Assembly: GCF_028009165.1 (NCBI RefSeq)
Contig: NW_026611618.1
Coordinates: forward strand, 558,001 to 622,000
DNA: 64,000 bases
Reading direction: 5' to 3'
Source: Akanthomyces muscarius
Taxonomy: Eukaryota; Ascomycota; Sordariomycetes; Hypocreales; Cordycipitaceae
This document shows, piece by piece, positions 58,200 through 64,000 of the stretch. The notes beneath the pieces are model-generated. The model had not been told where the DNA came from and searched no databases. It saw nothing but the letters and a program-made list of their open reading frames with translations. A program made the translations under genes and the position numbers. Within the stretch, counting starts at the first letter, position 1. Every line of letters starts with the position of its first letter.

Positions 58200-58770
58200 A
58201 AACCACCTTCCACTTAATTTAATTCCTTATATAGCCTGTGTGTCTTATATAGCCAGTCTAGGAACGAAGAAGTAGGCGTCTCTATGACTACCTCTTCCAG
58301 GTGCTTTATATATAAGGCCTGGCCCTTAAGAACGTTACTAATATATTCTTTAAATGTATCCACTAATACTCGGCTACTAAGAATGATATTCTGAGCCCTA
58401 AACGTCCCGATCTAGAAAGGGGCATTTATATCGAACACATACATGCAGTCTATTAGCGGCGTCGCCTTATAAAACTCGCCCCAGAATAAACTCGAATGCC
58501 TGTGACTATAAGTTAGACTCTCTAGAAATTTCTGCGTTATAGTTTTGTTCGTAACGTTGAGCAGAATTTAGAAGGATCGTGTTCCGAAACTGCTTTCAAC
58601 TAAGGTGTAGTGCCTCGAGTTGTCTAGATCTATGTGTTGGTCTAGGTAGTCTATAACTTCCGCCAGTTCTACCAGGCTTAGGCCACTCAGTTCGAGGAAA
58701 ATCCAATTCGCGTATGGCGGAGAGTTTTGCAGTGGCCCGTTCGCTTCAGAACTCCTGAGGCAACTGCCGC
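58200..58770 (-). pseudogene. Degenerate open frame, unknown family
   Basis: On the minus strand one frame reads almost through, with only two internal stops: WIFLELSGLSLVELAEVIDY, LDQHIDLDNSRHYTLVESSF, then FLDWLYKTHRLYKELN-stop. The coherent amphipathic text suggests a recently broken gene rather than chance. I do not recognise it. It abuts the LINE-like ORF. Confidence 0.45.
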
Positions 58771-58781
58771 TGCTGAGACAT

Positions 58782-60044
58782 ATGCCCTCCAGCGCTCGGC
58801 AGCCGTCAACCTACCCGTGCGCCCCGACCATCCATCCGCTCGACATACTCAGCAGCCCATCTCTGCTACGACCGAATAGGCGACTGCCCACACTAGAGGA
58901 AACAGAGGATCCCTTCTCTAGGGCAAAACCAATCCAATCAAGCGAAGCAGGACATACAATCACTGCCGATCGAAGAAACCAAATCGACAAGAGCATGGCT
59001 ACAGCGCTGCAGAAGCGCTACGATGATGAAATGGAAGTATACGCTCTTTTTATGGGAGCTCTCCAAAGCGCCAGCAAACATGTCAACGGCGAGACGCAGA
59101 CTGCATTGGTAAATGCAGCCCTCGAGAACCTCCCGAAAGTCTGGACCGCTCTTGTTACGAAAGAAGTTCTGCCAACCGCCCCAACTGCTAGCATAGAGAC
59201 GGCGAGTCGCCCAACCTATGCTAAGATAGCCTCTACCCATGCTGTAAAAGCCCCGGTAGCATCCAGACAGCGCCTGACTAAGCCAGATTGTCGCGTACTG
59301 ATTCGCATGCCCGACCATGCAGCAAACAAACTTTCCAGCTACAGCATCAAGAAGCACTTGCTAGACAGCCTAACTCTCAACCCAATGAGTCTGCTCGATG
59401 CAAGACGCATCCCAACCGGCTGGGCGCTATTCCCAGACTCCATGGAAACAAGGGACCTTATCTTATCATCGCAAGATAAGTGGCTCACTGCACTGAAGGC
59501 GTCAAAGGCCGACAAGAAAGAGACGTGGTATACCTATGTCGTAGAAAATACCCCCAGATATCTACAAGATTTAGCGGGCAAGTCAGTGGCAGTCATGGCA
59601 GCTGCCCACGATGAAATTCTCGGCCAGACGGGCCTCGTGCCCGTGGACTACCACATTCGCAGAAAAGATGATGGCACCACACCATCAACTGTGCTAGTAG
59701 TTTCCTTTAACCGGAAACCCTCTAGAACCTGGTGCCTTTTTGGTACCAGCAGCCCAGCACGCCTAATACGACAGAAGAAGCACCAAAACCAGATACACCG
59801 CTGGCAACCTGCTCGGGAATGCGCCCCCGGAGTACGGTGTAAAACGCCACCACAGACAAACGCCAACGCTAAACCCGCTCCAAGTACAACAGCTCTGAAC
59901 GGTCTGTCTACGACAGAAGCACCAGACGGTCCGCTCCCACCCGCCCTCGTTACACCAGTAGCCATAAATTTTGTCGCCACAACCGACAGAAGGGAAATAA
60001 CCGACGAAATATGGCTTGCTATAAAGGCATGGCTAAACTGCTGA
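58782..60044 (+). CDS. ORF1 (gag-like) of a Tad1-type LINE, 3' part altered
   Basis: 420 codons, open throughout. The body has the layout of fungal non-LTR ORF1 proteins: a helical region (MATALQKRYDDEMEVYALFM), a proline/threonine linker (RPTYAKIAS), and the RNA-binding-like segment DCRVLIRMPDHAANKLSSYS through WLTALKASK. WCLFGTSSPARLIRQKKHQ stands where the FRLFGxSxxSR block leads into CCHC zinc knuckles. The knuckles themselves cannot be read in this frame, so a frameshift probably occurred near 59760 or the end is mutated. No reverse-transcriptase ORF2 follows, so this is a truncated copy. It carries little RIP, unlike its neighbours. Confidence 0.62.
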   Translation: MPSSARQPSTYPCAPTIHPLDILSSPSLLRPNRRLPTLEETEDPFSRAKPIQSSEAGHTITADRRNQIDKSMATALQKRYDDEMEVYALFMGALQSASKHVNGETQTALVNAALENLPKVWTALVTKEVLPTAPTASIETASRPTYAKIASTHAVKAPVASRQRLTKPDCRVLIRMPDHAANKLSSYSIKKHLLDSLTLNPMSLLDARRIPTGWALFPDSMETRDLILSSQDKWLTALKASKADKKETWYTYVVENTPRYLQDLAGKSVAVMAAAHDEILGQTGLVPVDYHIRRKDDGTTPSTVLVVSFNRKPSRTWCLFGTSSPARLIRQKKHQNQIHRWQPARECAPGVRCKTPPQTNANAKPAPSTTALNGLSTTEAPDGPLPPALVTPVAINFVATTDRREITDEIWLAIKAWLNC

Positions 60045-60142
60045 GAATGGCATTTGATATGGAAGTTGACCGGCGAGCGGTCAGCAGAGCGATTGAACGG
60101 CGTGGGTGGTCCCGTCGCAAATCCCAACATATGGCCAAATAA
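60029..60142 (+). pseudogene. Tc1/mariner-like transposase fragment
   Basis: Thirty-seven codons reading MEVDRRAVSRAIERRGWSRR then KSQHMAK-stop, the second helix-turn-helix of Tc1/mariner/Fot-type fungal transposases (typical parent VSRRTVSRALKSAGWSKKxA). It overlaps the LINE ORF end in another frame. Only this fragment is present. Confidence 0.55.
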
Positions 60143-60184
60143 CGCGACGGCTGATTTGACCCCTGCACCCTGCTTATCGTTTTC

Positions 60185-60496
60185 TTAAGTTGAACAAGCT
60201 ACAGGAGAAGGCGAACCGGGTGCCGTTGCGGTTTGCGCATAAAGCCTTGAGGAAAGAGCGGAAATGAGCGAGTCGTCGACGCCGTCCTCAAATTTGCCAC
60301 AAAAAACAACAAGTTCATCTGCGACGAGGACTTGGCCGTGGAGCCTCTTTCATCAACGGCTGAGAAGTCCTCACGATGGTGTGATTTTTGCTTGGGAAAC
60401 ATTTTGAAAGGTTCCTTCTGCTATCGCTGCACTTTTTGTATGGGTGGCGATTTCGATCTCTGTGAAGAGAAATTGACTCGTAATGGGCTGGCTTAA
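60185..60496 (+). pseudogene. Gene fragment with ZZ-type zinc finger
   Basis: The frame 60275-60496 ends in WCDFCLGNILKGSFCYRC followed by TFCMGGDFDLCEEK, a ZZ-type zinc finger of the kind appended to fungal ankyrin/NLR and other signalling proteins. The upstream part (RFAHKALRKER-stop) lies in another frame, with a shift near 60266. A broken piece of a larger gene. Confidence 0.5.
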
Positions 60497-60664
60497 AACC
60501 TGGCAATATCTACAACCAGAACTGGGTTGCCGAAAGGGTAAACTTCAGCACAATGTAAGTAAAAGCCCGCACCCTAAAGAGGCTCGGGCGCAGAATCACG
60601 GCCTCAGCAGTATTGTCACCGGCAATTAATATTTATTTCAGGTGCATCGCTAAGCATGCACGAG

Positions 60665-62504
60665 CTATCCAATTGATGGAGTTGGCTCGTTAAAACAGTC
60701 CTCCCAGCCCATTTTATCCGACTTCCAAAACTCAAGGAGCTTCCTGCGGCATTCAACGGGAGACGAGGTTGTGCCCGGGCTCATCCACATGTCAAAAAGG
60801 CACTTTTCTACAAACAGCTGGTCGGCCGGGTCGCCATCCACCAAGGCGACCCCGGCAACGGCCAATGGCCAGCAGAGAGCCGTCCGGTAGGGCGCCTGAC
60901 CCCAAAATTCACGCATCTGCTTCATGAGCTCGTCGCGCTTGGACACGCGTACGCTATCGAGGGGCCCTAGACCGGCCAGCCGAGGTTGCGTCGCTGCCCA
61001 CGGGCGGCTTGCTGCTGGCGGCAACGTCAAGACACCATAGAGAAGCACTGCGGTCTGGTAAATACGCGCTATGAGATGCGAGAGCGGAAGGCCATCTATC
61101 TTGACCTCTTTTGCCCATGCATCCACGTCAAAAGCTGTTATGTTTCTATACATAGCTGTTGCGGTTGGCGGTGCTAATGGTAGCCGGCGTTGGCTCTTTT
61201 TAGCCCCGTCTTTCTGATATGCGGCGAAAACGCGGTGACGTGTGATGTGAATAATGGCGAGAAACAGCTCGGTCGGGCAAGGCATGTCCTCGGGAACGTG
61301 GTGGCTGTGTACATAGCGTATCGTATCATCCGTATATTGGTCATGGCCCCAAATCTGCCGCCTTGCTGGGCTTGTTGCGTTGGAGGCAACCACCATTCTT
61401 AAGGCCCGCCAAATGATGATTAGTACAAACTAGCAGCGATTGCGGTTGCATTGCCAATGAGAAGGAGGAGTGTGTAAAGGAATAAAGTATGATGGACAGA
61501 TGATAACTTACATCAGCAACGCAATCGCGCGATATCCTTTAAGCTGGAAATTTTCACGTAATAGCGCATGCATGCCGCCTACGCTATCAATATAGGCGAA
61601 GGCACCATTGGCGTGCGCCGGCCATGTCGATCCGTTGAGTACAAAATCGCTATCAAACATGTTAAGAATAGGGCCAAAGCCGCCGATGCGGCGTGACCAC
61701 GGTCCCACCCCACGAATGCAGTCGTTAACAATACCCAAGGTCTTGCCTAGATACTCATAGTACCTTGACCAGGTACCGCCTAGACTAGGTTCTTCGCCTG
61801 GCTTCAGGATCTGCCCGCGAACCTTGAAACAAGCAACCAGGTAGAATGAAACGATAGAACATATATACACGTCAGGTATTATCCGTGAGAAATTGAAGTA
61901 ATATGCCACGTCATGGCGTGGGACCGCAGGATCTAGTGTTTGCTGCATCTTGATATTGTCTATGACGCGTATCGCATCAGTATTTCCATATTCTGAGTCA
62001 TGAAGCAATTCGACGTGTGAAAACGCTTGGGCAGAAAGAAAAGAACAACCGTGTATAGAAGAAACAAGTAGCTTCTTACAGTATTTGACAGCTTGCATGA
62101 GAGGCCAATCAGGAGGCACGGGCTCCTTGTGCACACGGCCGGCTTTGGCAGTGTTGACTCCAGGAAACATGCTACGCTTGACAGTGGGTGCTTGCTGTCG
62201 TGGAGGGACCAAGTTTCCTCTCGGCAAACCATAGCCCAAGCCAGAACATTCGCGGCGACCGATGAAGCAGCGGTGACAGGTCGGTTTTCTTTCGTCGCAT
62301 TTAATGCGGCGCTGCCTGATTACATGGCTCGTCAGTACAACGCGCTTTCACTCACAGAAGTAAACCTATCATCTCAAACATATGCATAAGGAGTCAAAGA
62401 AGACAAGAATCGTGAGCACAGCAGGCGAGGGGAAAGCGCAAGAAAGGCCATCCTTACCGACATGTAAGGCAACCGGTCCTTGTCCTGATTTCCTTCACCG
62501 TCAT
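60665..62504 (-). CDS. Zn2Cys6 transcription factor with fungal-specific C-terminal domain
   Basis: Three exons, 62458-62504, 61512-62315 and 60665-61397, give 527 aa. Exon 1 encodes MTVKEIRTRTGCLTC and two bases of the next arginine. Intron 1 (142 nt, GTAAGG...ATCAG) splits that codon; exon 2 continues QRRIKCDERKPTCHRCFIGR and RECSGLGYG. Together they form the binuclear cluster C-x2-C-x6-C-x6-C-x2-C-x6-C with the basic RRIK stretch. The remaining protein matches the layout of the PF11951-type regulatory domain (FDSDFVLNG, HALLRENFQLKGYRAI, SNATSPAR). Intron 2 is 61398-61511. The ordinary GC content among transposon debris, and a complete frame, argue that it is live. No obvious target gene lies adjacent. 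Confidence 0.85.
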
Positions 62505-62803
62505 CCGCGGCTTATTACTTGCACCAATAACCACCGCTTGCGCGGGTGCGTGTGCTGGCATTTGTAGATTGGGCGTAGCGCGACGAATCGCAGCGTATTG
62601 GAATGGGTGATGTCAGAAGTGACGATTCTAGCGTTCACAATGGAAATCACGGATACGTGAGGAACAGTTCCACCTGGTGAGTTTGAGCCCCTCAGCCGCA
62701 TTCTGGCCCTATCGTCATGTGACATGAAAGGAATTCTTAGTGCACTAACACACCTTCTTGGAAAATATTAGTCCGCCTGTTATTATATTAGCAGTTCTTC
62801 AAA
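62505..62803. other. Upstream region of the Zn2Cys6 gene
   Basis: About 300 bp that should contain the regulator's promoter. No TATA box stands out and no gene is seen. Confidence 0.4.
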
Positions 62804-62839
62804 TTGAGGCTATATTATCAGCATCCGTTTGAGATTGTT

Positions 62840-63307
62840 CTCATAAAGTCTAGAGAAATTGGCCTCTCGTGCGGGCATTCTAGGCAGGAACATGACGTTG
62901 TGTTTGATCCGGTGGCCTCTCGGACGCGATGCGCTGGCCACATCATCAACTTCTCCCTTCAGGCCTTCCTCTTCGCAAGCAGCAAAAAAGCCCTGGAAGC
63001 GGCCATGGAGGAGGCGCAGGACGAGGCTAACGATGCAACCATTGCTGGTGCGCTGCAGGACCGCAGCCACTCGGGTAGTGCGCAGCAAAGATCCCGCAGC
63101 CAACCCAAGGGTAGGTCGGATGCAGCTGCCCTTGGTCTTCTGTTCAAATTGCGGCGTATGCAGATAACGGTAATGGTTGATCTTACATACTACGAAACTT
63201 CGCCGAAAGCAGCGACAGGGGCAAAACGGAGAAAGACAGCCACTAGCAAAGCCCGAGAGAAGTTGCCGAGTGATGCAGTCTTCATGACTCGCGTATACAA
63301 TAAATGA
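62840..63307 (+). pseudogene. hAT-transposase-like remnant
   Basis: The phrase RTRCAGHIINFSLQAFLFAS, with EHDVVFDPVA before it, resembles the CxGHIxNL block of hAT transposases, where a conserved region precedes the dimerisation part. What follows (EEAQDEANDATIAGALQDRS) is acidic and then basic and not recognisable. The frame has no complete catalytic core and must be a fragment. The TGAATGAATGAATGAATG run just after it (about 63304-63322) is a simple repeat. Confidence 0.5.
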
Positions 63308-63471
63308 ATGAATGAATGAATGCATGATTACAACATTGAGCTACTTTGATTATTCGAGAGCTAGAGATGAAGAAAACTTCTAGGCATATGATTATTGAAA
63401 GAAGTATTTTCCCAGACTTCAAACTTAACAAATATATCAGAGATGGAAAGAAGAAACTACTCTAAAGCTGT

Positions 63472-63774
63472 TCAAGCACGCAGCAGCTTGACGATAGCCT
63501 CGTGCCCGTTCTCGACGGCATATGAGAGCGGTGTCCGAGCCTCACAATCTTTGGCATCGACATCAACCCTGTCTGTCGCTAGTAGCAGCTTGACAACAGC
63601 CTTATGCCCGTTCTTGGCGGCATATGAGAGCGGTGTCCCACGGTCGTTATCCTCTTGGTCTATATTCTGCCAATCCTTTACCAATATGCGTACTATTTCT
63701 TGAATCCCGAAGTATACCGCTAAATGAAGCCCCGTTACTCTCTTTGGAACACGTTGACTCCAATTGGGAAACAA
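63472..63774 (-). pseudogene. Ankyrin-repeat fragment
   Basis: About 100 codons with two or three ankyrin repeats (GLHLAVYFGIQEIVRILV, GTPLSYAAKNGHKAVVKLLL, RTPLSYAVENGHEAIVKLLR), ending at a stop. It begins abruptly at 63774, where tandem-repeat DNA starts, with no exon acceptor that leads to further ankyrin text. Probably the 3' end of a lost NLR or ankyrin gene; the rest could also lie beyond the window. Confidence 0.55.
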
Positions 63775-63781
63775 TAAATCT

Positions 63782-63955
63782 TACTGGCTGACAAGTGCTT
63801 GTCAATCAATGTCAAATGACTTGCTGCCACACACGCTGCGGCTTAAGCTGCAAGTGACTGACAAGTGCCTCTGCCCAATGCGTTGCGGGAGCTAAGACGT
63901 AACTGACTGGCAAGTGCCTGTCAATTGATGGCAAATGACTTCCTCTGCACCAGCC
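63782..63955. repeat. Degenerate direct repeats
   Basis: The string beginning CTGACAAGTGCTTGTCAATC (63789) returns at 63904 as GACTGGCAAGTGCCTGTCAA, each followed by ATGRCAAATGACTT-type text. A third partial copy is at about 63851-63874 (GTGACTGACAAGTGCCTCTG). The period is about 60 and 115 bp, unequal. Confidence 0.65.
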
Positions 63956-64000
63956 ATAGGGCTCGCGAATGTGCCCGCCATTAGGATGGCGCGGGACAGC

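Noticed and set aside
1..64000. tRNA genes
   Set aside because: I looked for GGTTCGAATC-like T-loops and their reverse complement with suitable stems. The GGTTCGAGAC at about 57899 has no acceptor stem around it. A tRNA scan would settle it.
1..64000. CRISPR array or bacterial-type operon
   Set aside because: The repeats present are transposon ends and slippage repeats, and the genes have spliceosomal introns, so the DNA is eukaryotic.

Overview
This window is nuclear DNA of a filamentous ascomycete. Short introns of about 50-70 nt with GT(R)AGT-type donors and CTRAC-like branch points, ascomycete-typical proteins (a NACHT-ankyrin NLR, a large-subunit catalase, an ENA-type Na+ pump, Opi1, a Zn2Cys6 regulator), and an AT-rich block almost empty of CA/TG and crowded with TA, the mark of repeat-induced point mutation (RIP), all point to Pezizomycotina. 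A hypocrealean Sordariomycete is my best guess, from the look of the proteins only.

Layout. (1) About 0.6-12.2 kb: an NLR with ankyrin-type repeats, a catalase, a hydrophilic 186-aa protein, a 58-aa candidate membrane protein, and a BAHD-like acyltransferase. (2) About 13.3-36.6 kb, the conserved core: ENA P-type ATPase, a SET-domain methyltransferase (Rkm4/SETD6 type), AP-1 mu, Opi1, a 2OG-Fe(II) oxygenase with a GC-AG intron, a cysteine-rich secreted peptide, and a secreted 405-aa protein. Long gene-poor gaps lie at 17.0-21.7 and 25.2-28.8 kb. (3) About 37.2-40 kb: a broken gene of an unnamed family and a lipase that has lost its 5' part. (4) About 39.96-57.8 kb: an AT-rich RIP block. It holds a fold-back inverted-repeat element and a Ty3/Gypsy element whose RT-RNase H region is split by a second, chromodomain-bearing Ty3/Gypsy element. 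The inner element has 193-bp LTRs and a CCTAC target duplication. (5) About 57.8-64 kb: less mutated transposon and gene debris (LINE ORF1-like, Tc1/mariner-like, hAT-like, ZZ finger and ankyrin fragments) around one intact-looking three-exon Zn2Cys6 regulator.

The genes do not form an operon or an evident biosynthetic cluster; each appears to be an independent transcription unit. Exon joins were worked out by hand from splice signals and protein continuity. In each spliced gene the exon lengths sum to a whole number of codons. The strongest observations are the nested retrotransposon pair with its RIP-fossilised motifs, a GC-rich hairpin island that escaped RIP inside the inner element, a tandem array of divergent ankyrin-like repeats in the NLR, and the GC-AG intron that restores the HxD iron-binding motif of the oxygenase.
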